Shown: piece after piece, positions 27,345 through 36,108 of the stretch | Numbering within the stretch: the first letter of the stretch is position 1 | How the letters are laid out: every line of letters starts with the position of its first letter | NCBI GenBank assembly: GCA_024405015.1 | Contig: JAKSPE010000012.1 | Location: forward strand, 1 to 64,000 | Source: Sphaerochaetaceae bacterium | GTDB taxonomy: Bacteria > Spirochaetota > Spirochaetia > Sphaerochaetales > Sphaerochaetaceae | Direction: 5' to 3' | DNA length: 64,000 nucleotides | The notes under the pieces: model-generated | The model's input: only the letters and a program-made list of their open reading frames with translations | Database searches by the model: none | Told to the model about the DNA's origin: nothing | Made by a program: the position numbers and the translations under genes

Positions 27345-29432
27345 ATGGCAAACGCAAAAGAACTGTTCAGACAGAACTTCATCGAATACGCCTCCTACGT
27401 CATCAAGGATAGAGCAATTCCTGACATCGAGGACGGTCTCAAACCAGTACAGAGAAGAATTCTCCACACCATGATCGAGATGGATGACGGCCGTTTCAAC
27501 AAGGTCGCCAACGTCGTCGGTTCTACCATGCATTACCATCCACATGGTGATGCCTCCATCTATACCGCACTGGTCAACCTTGCCAACTGTGACCTGTTCA
27601 TTGATAAGCAGGGTAACTACGGAAACTTCATGACAGGTGACGGCGCAGCTGCAGCCCGATACATTGAGTGTCGTCTGCTTCCATTCGCCAAGAAGGTTCT
27701 CTACAATCCTGAGATCACCGAGTATGTCGAGTCCTACGATGGAAGAAACAAAGAGCCTGTCGTGTTCCCTGCAAAGATTCCTGTAGTCCTGATTCAGGGC
27801 ACCGAAGGTATCGCTGTCGGTATGTCCACAAAGATCCTTCCACACAACGCACTGGAGGTCATTGACGCTCAGATTGCGGCAATCAAGGGAGAGTCGTTCC
27901 AGCTGTTCCCTGACTTCCCAGGTGGCGGCATCATGGACGTGTCCGACTACAACGACGGACTGGGCTCTGTTGCTGTACGTGCAAAGCTCGATACCTCCAA
28001 TGCCAAGAAGATTGTCATTGAGGAGCTTCCGTTCGGAGTCGACAGCGAAAAGATGATCCACAGCATTGAGGATGCCATCAAGAAGGGCCGCCTCAAAATC
28101 CAGAGTGTCAGCGATTTCACAGCCGATAAGGTCAACATCGAGATCTATTTGGCAAAGGGAACCTACACCAAGGACATCGTTGATGCCCTTTACGCCTACA
28201 CACTCTGTGAGCAGAAGATCTCCGTGAACTGTCTTGTCATCCGCGATAAGCTGCCGCATGTCTGCACCGTAAGCGATGTCGTGAAGTACCATGCCGACCA
28301 CATCATCCGCGTCTCACAGGCCGAGCTTGAGGTCGAGAAGGGACACCTTTATGACAAGCTCCATACAAGAACACTTGAGAGAATCTTCATTGAGGAGAGA
28401 ATCTACAAGAGAATCGAGCAGAAGCGTACCCAGGAAGCTGTGGTCCAGGCGGTAAAGTCCGGCTTCGAACCTTATTCCGACCAGCTTGTCCGAGAGGTCA
28501 ACGACGAGGATGTTGACAGACTGCTCAAGATCCCAATTCGCAGAATCTCTCTCTTTGACATTGAGAAGAACAAGCAGGAGATTGACCAGATCAATGCGGA
28601 CATCAAGCAGGTCGAGTACAACCTCACTCACCTTGACGAGTACTCTATCAAGACACTGCAGAACATCAGAGCTGATCTGGAAGATGACATGCATAAGCGT
28701 AAGACCGTCATCACAGACTTCAACATCATTGACGTCAAGGATGTTGCAAAGCGTGATCTGGATCTGCGCTATGACGCAATGACCGGTTACATCGGAACAA
28801 ACGTCAAGACCGGAAACAGCATGGTCAAAGTCTCTGAGTACGACAAGATTCTCATCATCCAGAAGAGCGGAACCTACTACATGACGAACGTCACAGACAA
28901 GAGCTTTGTGGGCAAGGACATCGTGTACTGCGGCCTTGCAGACAAGCAGAGTCTGGAGGACCTTGTCTTCACAGTCCTTTACATGGACAAGAAGACCAAG
29001 ATCATGTACATCAAGCGCTGTAAGCTCTCAGGCTTCATTCTGAACAAGCCATATGAACTACTTCCGGATCCAGAGAACAACTCCCTCAAGAAGCTCTCTG
29101 TGCTTCCGAATGCAGAAGTCACCATCACCTACAAGGCTGGAAGAGTCAAGGAGTCAACCTTCCTGTTCTCTGATTTCAACGTCAAGGGAGCAAAGGCTGG
29201 TGGCGTGACCATCACCAAGAAGGAGATCGCATCCATCCGCATCAAGGCCTGTAAGCTTGTAGACCCTTCCACAAAGCCTGCTGCAGCACCTGTCGTAGAA
29301 GAAGAGGATGATGAGGTGGAGGAGATTGTCGAGAAGCAGGACGAGAAGGCCCAGGCTCCAGCTGAGCCTAAGGCTGCTCCAAAGAAGTCTTCCGCGGATG
29401 ATATGCCGGGGCTTTTCGATGATGTCGATTGA
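27345..29432 (+). CDS. parC: Type II topoisomerase subunit A (ParC-like)
   Basis: A 695-residue DNA-cleaving subunit partnering ParE. The catalytic tyrosine is Tyr106 in AAARYIECR. DGLKPVQRRIL and HYHPHGDASIY mark the winged-helix core. At the positions equivalent to E. coli ParC Ser80 and Glu84, the main quinolone-contact residues, it has Ala70 and Thr74. A long coiled-coil tower and a reduced C-terminal DNA-wrapping region follow, then an acidic/Ala/Pro-rich tail ending MPGLFDDVD. The GAGGAGGT ribosome site is strong. The 3' end overlaps the pseudouridine synthase gene by 11 bases. Confidence 0.92.
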   Translation: MANAKELFRQNFIEYASYVIKDRAIPDIEDGLKPVQRRILHTMIEMDDGRFNKVANVVGSTMHYHPHGDASIYTALVNLANCDLFIDKQGNYGNFMTGDGAAAARYIECRLLPFAKKVLYNPEITEYVESYDGRNKEPVVFPAKIPVVLIQGTEGIAVGMSTKILPHNALEVIDAQIAAIKGESFQLFPDFPGGGIMDVSDYNDGLGSVAVRAKLDTSNAKKIVIEELPFGVDSEKMIHSIEDAIKKGRLKIQSVSDFTADKVNIEIYLAKGTYTKDIVDALYAYTLCEQKISVNCLVIRDKLPHVCTVSDVVKYHADHIIRVSQAELEVEKGHLYDKLHTRTLERIFIEERIYKRIEQKRTQEAVVQAVKSGFEPYSDQLVREVNDEDVDRLLKIPIRRISLFDIEKNKQEIDQINADIKQVEYNLTHLDEYSIKTLQNIRADLEDDMHKRKTVITDFNIIDVKDVAKRDLDLRYDAMTGYIGTNVKTGNSMVKVSEYDKILIIQKSGTYYMTNVTDKSFVGKDIVYCGLADKQSLEDLVFTVLYMDKKTKIMYIKRCKLSGFILNKPYELLPDPENNSLKKLSVLPNAEVTITYKAGRVKESTFLFSDFNVKGAKAGGVTITKKEIASIRIKACKLVDPSTKPAAAPVVEEEDDEVEEIVEKQDEKAQAPAEPKAAPKKSSADDMPGLFDDVD

Positions 29433-30144
29433 TTACATCGCTGACAGAGTCCTTTACGAGGACAACCATATCATTATCATAAACAAACTGCCTGGAGAGA
29501 TTGTCCAGGCAGATAAGACTGGAGATGTTACGCTCCTGGATGATGTGAAAGCCTACCTCAAGGTCAAGTATAACAAGCCTGGCAATGTCTTCTTGGGTCT
29601 GCCTCACAGATTGGACAGACCAACAAGTGGCATTGTTGTGCTTGCGCGTACCGACAAGGCTTTAAGTCGCCTGAGCGAGATGTTCCGAAAGGGTGAGGTG
29701 GACAAGTGGTACTGGGCCATTGTGGACAAGCCTATGACCCCTCCAAGTGGAGAGCTTCGCCATTTCATTTACCGTGACAGTTCCAAGAACAAGAGTTTTG
29801 CCTATCGTCCTGCCTCTGACGGACGAGCTCCTCAGCTGAAGGGTATCCGACAGACAGACCTCCAGGAGGCTCGCCTTTCCTATGAGCAGATCGGTCAGTC
29901 AGAAAAGTACTGTCTTCTTAACATCAAGCTTCTTACCGGAAGACACCATCAGATCCGATGTCAGCTTGCAGCCTGTGGTGTGCACATCAAGGGCGATCTG
30001 AAATACGGATTTCCACGTTCCAATCCAGATGGTGGCATTTGCCTCCATTCCCACGAGGTCTCTTTCATCCACCCTGTCAGCAAGCAGCCTGTGCATGTCG
30101 TAGCGCCAACTCCTATAGACCGAATCTGGAGTTTCTTCAGTTGA
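29422..30144 (+). CDS. RluA-family pseudouridine synthase
   Basis: A 240-residue enzyme converting uridine to pseudouridine in rRNA or tRNA. PHRLDRPTSGIVVLAR contains the catalytic Asp, and LLTGRHHQIRCQLA the conserved Arg of the RluA class. There is no S4 domain, as in RluA and the RluC-like short forms. The start at 29422 (MSIDYIAD) overlaps the parC 3' end, so translation is probably coupled; an adjacent ATG at 29419 is equally possible. Which uridine is modified cannot be said. It is the last gene before the RAYT element. Confidence 0.88.
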   Translation: MSIDYIADRVLYEDNHIIIINKLPGEIVQADKTGDVTLLDDVKAYLKVKYNKPGNVFLGLPHRLDRPTSGIVVLARTDKALSRLSEMFRKGEVDKWYWAIVDKPMTPPSGELRHFIYRDSSKNKSFAYRPASDGRAPQLKGIRQTDLQEARLSYEQIGQSEKYCLLNIKLLTGRHHQIRCQLAACGVHIKGDLKYGFPRSNPDGGICLHSHEVSFIHPVSKQPVHVVAPTPIDRIWSFFS

Positions 30145-30174
30145 GTCGGTCTATTTAGTTACTTATCAGGTTCA

Positions 30175-30258
30175 GTGATAACAGCGAATCCAGCGGTTCC
30201 AGCGTGCGTTTCGAGTACAGCGATCCCATCGATTGACATCAAGTACAGCGTTTTCATT
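30175..30258 (+). repeat. Left inverted arm with 9-base periodicity
   Basis: Starting GATAACA, the arm repeats GCGAATCCA, GCGGTTCCA, GCGTGCGTT, TCGAGTACA and GCGATCCCA in 9-base steps. It ends with the 28-base sequence that is exactly inverted at 31312-31339. Confidence 0.7.
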
Positions 30259-30295
30259 TGGCTCGTGTGCATATGCCATGTAAGGCTTGATCATA

Positions 30296-30399
30296 CCCCT
30301 TCCAGGACGCCACGCCATGGCGGCGCCAGGCTTAGGGGCCGCTTGCCATTTGGCAGGCTGGTCTGAACAGGTATCACACAGCATCTGACACAATCGCAA
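30296..30399 (+). repeat. REP-like block, second copy
   Basis: It shares the CCCCTTCCAGGACGCCA arm and the GGCAGGCTG...CAATCGCA arm with the copy at the left window edge. The palindrome between the arms differs (ATGGCGGC...GCCGCTTGCCAT), so the arms are conserved while the hairpin varies. Confidence 0.6.
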
Positions 30400-30450
30400 C
30401 GTGTGATTGTGGATTGGTTGTGCCAGAGCCTGTGCGTTCTAGAAGCCATG

Positions 30451-30495
30451 GGCCAAAAGAGCGCGGGCAGGATAGCCCTGCGCCGTCTTTTGGCC
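30451..30495. repeat. 45-base palindrome (REP-type hairpin)
   Basis: GGCCAAAAGA...TCTTTTGGCC form the outer stem, GCGC...GCGC extends it, and GGGCAGGATAGCCC is the core. The core is the reverse complement of the core in the window-edge repeat (34-47). It lies 66 bases past the transposase stop codon. Confidence 0.7.
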
Positions 30496-30560
30496 GGCTG
30501 CGGTCCCGAAGGGAAGCATGCATCAGGCTATGCATGACCCATACACATGAGCACAAAAGA

Positions 30561-31244
30561 TCAAGAGTTTTGCTTATTGATGAATACACTCTCAGTTTGT
30601 GTTTTCGGCCAGGTTCTTGCCAAACTATTTGCGTACTCCAAAACTGTTTTCTTTGAATTCGTGGAGTAAAGTTCGAGGAGATCTTTTGTGTCCAGATTGA
30701 AAAGGCTGGAGTAAAGTTTCATGTTGTATCCAGGGCCAGGATGAGCATTTTCAAATACCCAGAAACATGAAAATGGTACAGTTCTCCCTTCTGCCTTCAA
30801 TTGCTGTGGGTTGTCGTATATGTATTTGCCAACATAAAGAAGATTTGCGATATCTTTGATCGGAACATAAAGCGTGTGTCTTTCAAAGACCTTGCGATTG
30901 CTCTTCCAGTTTCGTGTTTTGCGAATGAGTCTACTGACTTGGCTATTGGTTGATCGAATCAGCTCAGCGATGTCCTCCCATCTGTCTGTCATGAAGACTT
31001 CATGCGTATGATTCGGCATGGTGACAGAAAAGAGAACTGTTATTCCCATCTTCTCACAAAGCCGATTCAATAGACGTTGTCGGTACTGTGCGATATCAAT
31101 GTTGAAGATCGCTTCATGGCCCCATGCTCGTGTCATTACGTGATAGAAATGAGAGGTCTTGTCGATATTGTTTGCGAGTGTTCCTTCTGCCAAATCCGTA
31201 GTTTGCTTTTTCTTGGCTATGGCCTCATATGTTAAGTTTTGCAT
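30561..31244 (-). CDS. REP-associated tyrosine transposase (Y1/IS200-like, RAYT)
   Basis: A 227-residue HUH-superfamily single-strand nuclease/transposase. SVTMPNHTHEVF carries the metal-binding His-x-His pair (His79, His81), and VGKYIYDNPQQ (about 138-148) carries the catalytic Tyr in the RAYT-typical Tyr...Asn-Pro context. The C-terminal extension of about 80 residues beyond that helix is usual for RAYTs and unlike classic IS200 TnpA (about 150 residues). The start at 31244 follows TAGGAGG with good spacing; the frame is open upstream to 31337 but without a ribosome site. The gene appears intact. Family members act on REP hairpins in trans and are usually single-copy domesticated genes. Confidence 0.88.
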   Translation of the reverse strand: MQNLTYEAIAKKKQTTDLAEGTLANNIDKTSHFYHVMTRAWGHEAIFNIDIAQYRQRLLNRLCEKMGITVLFSVTMPNHTHEVFMTDRWEDIAELIRSTNSQVSRLIRKTRNWKSNRKVFERHTLYVPIKDIANLLYVGKYIYDNPQQLKAEGRTVPFSCFWVFENAHPGPGYNMKLYSSLFNLDTKDLLELYSTNSKKTVLEYANSLARTWPKTQTESVFINKQNS

Positions 31245-31311
31245 ATGCGTCCTCCTATAAGCCCTATACCAGAAAAGTGCAGAAAACATTTTTTGAGAGG
31301 AATGGCCAAGC

Positions 31312-31403
31312 AATGAAAACGCTGTACTTGATGTCAATCGCCGTTATCGCTGGGATCGCCGTACACGTTGGTATCGCTGTACTCGCCGTTATCGCTGGGA
31401 TAT
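31312..31403 (-). repeat. Right inverted arm with 9-base periodicity
   Basis: The reverse complement reads GCGATAACG, GCGAGTACA, GCGATACCA, ACGTGTACG, GCGATCCCA, GCGATAACG in 9-base steps. It ends in the 28-base segment identical to the left arm. It lies 67 bases upstream of the transposase start. Confidence 0.7.
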
Positions 31404-31652
31404 GAATACTGCAATTCTTTCACCAACACCCAGCAATCCCAAGGAAAACCAAACAGGAAAACAGTCTCTCCAAGTGTCTTTCAACCACAATATATATTTT
31501 TATTAGTGTATGTTGGGATAATTTGGGATTCCCATCACAGCATTGATACATATTTTGTGATTTTTTGCTAAATTGCTAAAAATAATCATACGTTTTGAAT
31601 AATTCCGCAAATCTTTGTGTTTGATTTTGCTTTTTTACGCAATAAGTTTCAG
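31404..31652. other. A/T-rich gap upstream of gdhA, no gene seen
   Basis: About 250 bases between the RAYT element and the gdhA promoter. It contains A/T-rich tracts and short stop-interrupted frames. I see no RNA gene, terminator or repeat that stands out. Confidence 0.5.
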
Positions 31653-31680
31653 TTGACAACTGGGGTATATGGTTTATACT
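31653..31680 (+). promoter_or_regulatory. Promoter of gdhA
   Basis: TTGACA (31653-31658), a 16-base spacer and TATACT (31675-31680). The predicted start is near 31687. A perfect 12-base palindrome CACAAGCTTGTG (31692-31703) follows in the leader and could be an operator. Confidence 0.7.
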
Positions 31681-31724
31681 GACCTTGCAAGCACAAGCTT
31701 GTGTGTTTTCATTGGAGGAACAGA

Positions 31725-33062
31725 ATGTACAAATTAGACGAGTTTATGGCCGAACTCGAGCGCAAGAATCCAGCACAGCCAGAGTTCATTCAGGCAGCAA
31801 GAGAAGTTATCGCATCTGTCATTGACGTTGTAAACGCTAATCCACTTTATCTTAAGAATAAGATTCTCGACAGAATCGTCGAGCCAGAAAGAATCATCCA
31901 GTTCAGAGTTGAATGGGAAGATGACAATCATGAGCTTCAGGTTAACCGCGGATACAGAGTCCAGTACAACAGTGCTATCGGACCTTACAAGGGCGGACTT
32001 AGATTCCACGCTAATGTAACACTCGGAACTCTCAAGTTCCTGGGATTCGAGCAGATCTTCAAGAATTCCCTCACAACACTCCCAATGGGCGGTGGAAAGG
32101 GTGGTTCAGACTTCTCACCAAAGGGAAAGTCCGACGCAGAAATTCAGAGATTCTGCCGTGCATTCATGACAGAGCTCCAGAAGCACATTGGTCCTGACAC
32201 AGACGTTCCTGCTGGAGACCTCGGAGTTGGTGGAAGAGAGATCGGTTACCTCTATGGTACCTATAGAAAGCTCAGAGACGAGAACACTGGCGTCCTTACC
32301 GGAAAGGGTTGGGGCTGGGGTGGCTCACTTGTCAGACCAGAGGCAACAGGTTTCGGAACTATGTATTTCGCAAACGAGATGCTCAAGGAGCATAAGGATA
32401 CCATGAAGGGCAAGAGAGTTGCCATTTCCGGTTTCGGTAACGTCGCTTGGGGCGCTGTCACAAAGGCTGCAGAGCTTGGTGCCAAGGTTGTCACAATCTC
32501 CGGACCAGATGGATATGTCCTTGATGAGGAAGGTATCAACACTCCTGAAAAGATCGCTTACATGCTCGAACTCAGAGCTTCCAACCAGGATATCGTAGCT
32601 CCATACGCAGAGAAGTTCGGCGCTAAGTTCGTTCCAGGCAAGAAGCCTTGGGAAGTTCCAGTAGACATGGCTTTCCCATGTGCACTCCAGAACGAGCTCA
32701 GAGAGGAAGATGCAAAGCAGCTGATCGCCAACGGCGTCAAGTATGTCATTGAGACATCCAACATGGGTTGTACTCCAGAAGCTATTGAAGCTTTCCAGGC
32801 TGCAAAGATCCCATTCGCTCCTGGTAAGGCAGCAAACGCTGGTGGTGTTGCAGTATCCGGTCTTGAGATGACACAGAATGCAATGCACTACTACTGGTCA
32901 GCAGCAGAAGTTGATGAGAAGCTTCACAACATCATGATCAACATCCACGAAGCATGTGTCCGCGAAGGAAAGCAGGCTGACGGTTATGTTGACTACGTCA
33001 AGGGTGCTAACATCGCCGGCTTCAAGAAGGTCGCTGATGCAATGTGTCAGCAGGGCTTCTAA
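31725..33062 (+). CDS. gdhA: NADP-type glutamate dehydrogenase
   Basis: Reductively aminates 2-oxoglutarate to glutamate, assimilating ammonia. The 445-residue protein is of the hexameric class. The catalytic segment LPMGGGKGGSDFSPKGKSD places Lys125 in the active site, and QVNRGYRVQYNSAIGPYKGGLRFH is the substrate-binding stretch. The Rossmann part has ISGFGNVAWGA for the dinucleotide. The similarity pattern (GWGWGGSLVRPEATGFG) is that of the short NADP-linked enzymes. The ATG at 31725 follows TTGGAGGA; an upstream in-frame extension to 31701 is not conserved. It has its own promoter and terminator and is thus monocistronic. Confidence 0.97.
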   Translation: MYKLDEFMAELERKNPAQPEFIQAAREVIASVIDVVNANPLYLKNKILDRIVEPERIIQFRVEWEDDNHELQVNRGYRVQYNSAIGPYKGGLRFHANVTLGTLKFLGFEQIFKNSLTTLPMGGGKGGSDFSPKGKSDAEIQRFCRAFMTELQKHIGPDTDVPAGDLGVGGREIGYLYGTYRKLRDENTGVLTGKGWGWGGSLVRPEATGFGTMYFANEMLKEHKDTMKGKRVAISGFGNVAWGAVTKAAELGAKVVTISGPDGYVLDEEGINTPEKIAYMLELRASNQDIVAPYAEKFGAKFVPGKKPWEVPVDMAFPCALQNELREEDAKQLIANGVKYVIETSNMGCTPEAIEAFQAAKIPFAPGKAANAGGVAVSGLEMTQNAMHYYWSAAEVDEKLHNIMINIHEACVREGKQADGYVDYVKGANIAGFKKVADAMCQQGF

Positions 33063-33101
33063 TAAAAGAACGTTCTTCATTAAAAGTATAGATGTCATTT
33101 T

Positions 33102-33133
33102 GAGAGGCAGGCTTTTGGCCTGTCTCTCTTTTT
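33102..33133 (+). terminator. Terminator of gdhA
   Basis: GAGAGGCAGG (33102-33111) pairs with CCTGTCTCTC (33119-33128) through one G-U pair, followed by TTTTT. Confidence 0.85.
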
Positions 33134-33192
33134 GTCTTTCCACACTTCCTCTACATTGATAATATAGTTTCCAAACGGCACAGGGAGGGCTT

Positions 33193-36108
33193 ATGTACTA
33201 CCAGCTTGATGAAACTTGGCTTCCTTTCTCGAATCTCATGCTAAGGCATGTGTACAACGTTCTGCTCATTTGCTCTGAATATGACAGATTCATGTTGGAG
33301 GAAGATGGAAGAGTGGAAGAGGAACTGTATAAGGAATACACGAACCTCGGTCTGTCAAACCCTCCAAAGATCATCCATACCAGCAGCGAGACAGAAGCCC
33401 TTGAAATGATTCGAGCCCAGAAGTTCGACCTGGTCATTTCCATGCTTGACCTGGGAAGCGGTAGGGTCGAGGCCCTTGCCAAATCCGTCAAGGAATATGA
33501 TCCGGAGCTTCCGTTCATTGCCTTGGCACCGTCTCCTGACCATCGAAAGGCCAAGGTTCTGAAAGGCGAGGATTGCCCTTATATCGATTACATGTTCTAC
33601 TGGCTGGGCAATCCGTCTGTCTTCCTTGCCATGATCAAGCTCATCGAGGACCGCATCAATGTCGACCATGATACCGATGAGGCTGACGTTGAGGTCATCA
33701 TTTTCGTCGAGGATTCCGTACGCTTCATCTCCTCTTATCTGCCTCAGATGTATATGCTTCTGATTGAGCAGAACCGAGCATCCATCCGTGAGGCTCTCAA
33801 CGATTGGGGTATGAAGCTCAGAATGCGCGGACGACCTAAAATCCTTCTTGCCAGAAGCTATGAAGAGGCATTGTCCCTGTATGATAAATATAGCCAGAAT
33901 GTGCTCGGTGTCATAACCGACCTTACATTCCCATCTCCTTATGGCCGTGACATGGCTGGAGACTACCTGATCCAGGCAATCCAGAAAGATAACCCTGAGT
34001 GCCCGATCCTGCTGCAGTCCACAGACAAGAAAATCTCTGAGAAGATTGCCGCCGACAGAGGTGTGGATTTCGTCTGGAAGCTTTCTCCTGACCGTTATCT
34101 CGCATTAGGTGAATACTTCAAGGTCAAGTATGACTTCGGTCCATTTGATTTCCGAAACCCAGAGGACAGAAGCGTCATCTCCACAGCATACTCTATGAAG
34201 GAGCTTCAGGAGCAACTTCTGAGTATTCCGCTCGAGTCGTTCATCTACCATGTCAGAAAGAACGATTTCTCCCGCTGGCTCCGAGCCCAGTCTCTGTATC
34301 AGCTGGCCTCCAAAATGAAGCCGATTACGCTGCTTCCGGATGCATCCAATGCAGAGGAGGTGCGTCAGCTCATCCATACCACCATCAAGGAATACCGAAA
34401 GGAGAGAACCCGTGGAACCATCGCAGAGTTCAAGCGAGAGTCCTACGATGAGACGCTGTTCTTCACAAGACTCGGAAAGGGTTCTCTTGGTGGAAAGGGA
34501 CGAGGTCTTGCTTTCATTGCCATGGAGATGAAGGCTGCAGGAATCCGCAAAAAATATCCGGATCTGTATGTCTCCATTCCTAGAACGGTTGTCATCTCCA
34601 CTGAGATCTTTGACCAGTTCCTGGAACTGAACCACTACAGGCCAAGTGAATTCACCGACAGAACCGATGATGAGATTCTGACCATGTTCTTGGAAGGAAA
34701 GCTTCCAAACGAATTTGAGAAGGATCTTGAGAGAATTGTGGAAGTCATTCGCGTTCCAATGTCTGTGCGTTCCTCCTCCCTTTTGGAGGACAGCCATTTC
34801 CAGCCGTTTGCCGGTGTGTATCAGACATCCATGATTGCTAACGTCGGAACGGACCAGGAGCGCCTTAATTGCCTTGAAATGGCAATCAAGACGGTCTGGG
34901 CTTCCACCTATTTCAAGTCTGCCAGAGAGTACCTCAAGAGGACCGGACACTCCGTTGAAGAGGAGAAGATGGCAGTTATCCTCCAGCAGATTACAGGCTC
35001 TGACCACGAAGGTCTGTGGTTCCCGAACATCTCAGGTGTCGCCAGATCCCTGGACTACTATCCTGCAGGAAGCCGAACGGCTGAGGATGGCATTGGTATG
35101 CTGGCCTTCGGTATGGGAAAGACCGTTGTCGATGAAGGTGCTGCCTTCCGCTTCTGCCCTGGAAAGCCAAAGGTTCCAGTGAACTCCCTCAATGGTAGAA
35201 ACTCCTCACAGCGCAAGTTCTATGCCTTGGATAGAAGTGTGAAATTCAATCCGCATCAGGATATTGATAACCTTGTCCAACTTGACCTTTCCAAGGCATA
35301 TCAGTGGCCGAATGCCATCAAGGGCGTGGTGTCCGTCATGACCACTTCTGGTTTCATGTCTGAGTGCATCACAGACCCAGGTTTCAAGACCCTTACATTC
35401 AATGGCATCATCAAGTACGATATGCTTCCGCTTGCCAAGATTGTGGACGATGTTCTGAAGCTTGGTGCACAGACAATGAGTGAGCCTGTTGAGATTGAGT
35501 TTGCAGTGAACACGGAGCGTGAGAAGCCGGACTTCTCCATTCTCCAGATTCGACCGATTTCCAACACCGACCGCTTTGAAGATGTCGAAATCACAGACGA
35601 AGAGCAGGAAACTGCGATTGTCTCCTGTAACAAGGTCATGGGAAACGGTAAGGCAGAGGGAATTCGCGATATCATCTGCGTCAAGCCAGAGCTTTTCAAG
35701 CGTGCAGAAATGGTTGAGATGGCCTTTGAACTGGAGCAGTTGAACTCTTCAACCGAGGATCAGTATGTTCTGATTGCTGCAGGTCGCCTTGGTTCTTCCG
35801 ATAACTGGCTTGGAATTCCATGTTCCTGGTCCCAGATCTCCAAGGCCCATGTCATTGTCGAGACTGGACTCAAAGAGATTCAGGCAGAGCCGAGTGAAGG
35901 AACCCACTTCTTCCAGAATGTGACATCTCTTGGATGTCTGTACCTGACCAACAATCCGCTAGCCGGTGATGGTAAGGTGGATTTTGACAAGATTCTAGCC
36001 ATGGAGAAGGTTCGTGAGACCAAGCACTTTGTTCATGTTCGCAGTAGCCAGGACCTTTCCATCAAGGCCGATGGCCTCAGTGGAAAGGCAATTGTAGGAA
36101 CAGTCTAA
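33193..36108 (+). CDS. Receiver-domain/PEP-synthase N-domain fusion protein
   Basis: A 971-residue cytoplasmic protein. Residues about 20-155 form a degenerate CheY-like domain (ISMLDLG keeps Asp86, but the acidic pair is altered). Residues about 165-310 form a more canonical receiver: FVEDSVRF acidic pocket, Asp243 in VITDLTFP, Ser/Thr at 276-277, Lys296 in VWKLSPD. From about 420 comes the ATP-grasp-type pyruvate-phosphate dikinase N domain, with RLGKGSLGGKGRG, VRSSSLLEDSHFQPFAG and ILQIRPIS, then a C-terminal domain of about 190 residues. The phosphohistidine swivel and PEP-binding barrel of PEP synthase are absent, so a complete PpsA/PpdK reaction is not expected. Strong GGGAGGG ribosome site. 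It overlaps the convergent membrane gene by 4 bases. Confidence 0.85.
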   Translation: MYYQLDETWLPFSNLMLRHVYNVLLICSEYDRFMLEEDGRVEEELYKEYTNLGLSNPPKIIHTSSETEALEMIRAQKFDLVISMLDLGSGRVEALAKSVKEYDPELPFIALAPSPDHRKAKVLKGEDCPYIDYMFYWLGNPSVFLAMIKLIEDRINVDHDTDEADVEVIIFVEDSVRFISSYLPQMYMLLIEQNRASIREALNDWGMKLRMRGRPKILLARSYEEALSLYDKYSQNVLGVITDLTFPSPYGRDMAGDYLIQAIQKDNPECPILLQSTDKKISEKIAADRGVDFVWKLSPDRYLALGEYFKVKYDFGPFDFRNPEDRSVISTAYSMKELQEQLLSIPLESFIYHVRKNDFSRWLRAQSLYQLASKMKPITLLPDASNAEEVRQLIHTTIKEYRKERTRGTIAEFKRESYDETLFFTRLGKGSLGGKGRGLAFIAMEMKAAGIRKKYPDLYVSIPRTVVISTEIFDQFLELNHYRPSEFTDRTDDEILTMFLEGKLPNEFEKDLERIVEVIRVPMSVRSSSLLEDSHFQPFAGVYQTSMIANVGTDQERLNCLEMAIKTVWASTYFKSAREYLKRTGHSVEEEKMAVILQQITGSDHEGLWFPNISGVARSLDYYPAGSRTAEDGIGMLAFGMGKTVVDEGAAFRFCPGKPKVPVNSLNGRNSSQRKFYALDRSVKFNPHQDIDNLVQLDLSKAYQWPNAIKGVVSVMTTSGFMSECITDPGFKTLTFNGIIKYDMLPLAKIVDDVLKLGAQTMSEPVEIEFAVNTEREKPDFSILQIRPISNTDRFEDVEITDEEQETAIVSCNKVMGNGKAEGIRDIICVKPELFKRAEMVEMAFELEQLNSSTEDQYVLIAAGRLGSSDNWLGIPCSWSQISKAHVIVETGLKEIQAEPSEGTHFFQNVTSLGCLYLTNNPLAGDGKVDFDKILAMEKVRETKHFVHVRSSQDLSIKADGLSGKAIVGTV

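Larger units (their letters stand above)
30175..31403. mobile_element. RAYT element with long inverted-repeat flanks and REP-type palindromes
   Basis: The unit holds one transposase gene between inverted arms. Bases 30231-30258 and 31312-31339 are perfect 28-base reverse complements. Outside them both arms continue with imperfect, still inverted copies of a 9-base-period sequence built on GCGATNNCA (30175-30230 and 31340-31403). Inside the left arm are the REP-like block (30296-30399), a small hairpin (CACAATCGCA/TGTGATTGTG, 30389-30411) and a larger palindrome (30451-30495). The element sits between the RluA-type gene and gdhA. Exact boundaries and any target duplication cannot be decided from one copy. 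Confidence 0.65.

Noticed and set aside
30175-30258. CRISPR-like array from the 9-base repeats
   Set aside because: The units are only 9 bases, without unique spacers or cas genes, and they form part of inverted transposon arms.
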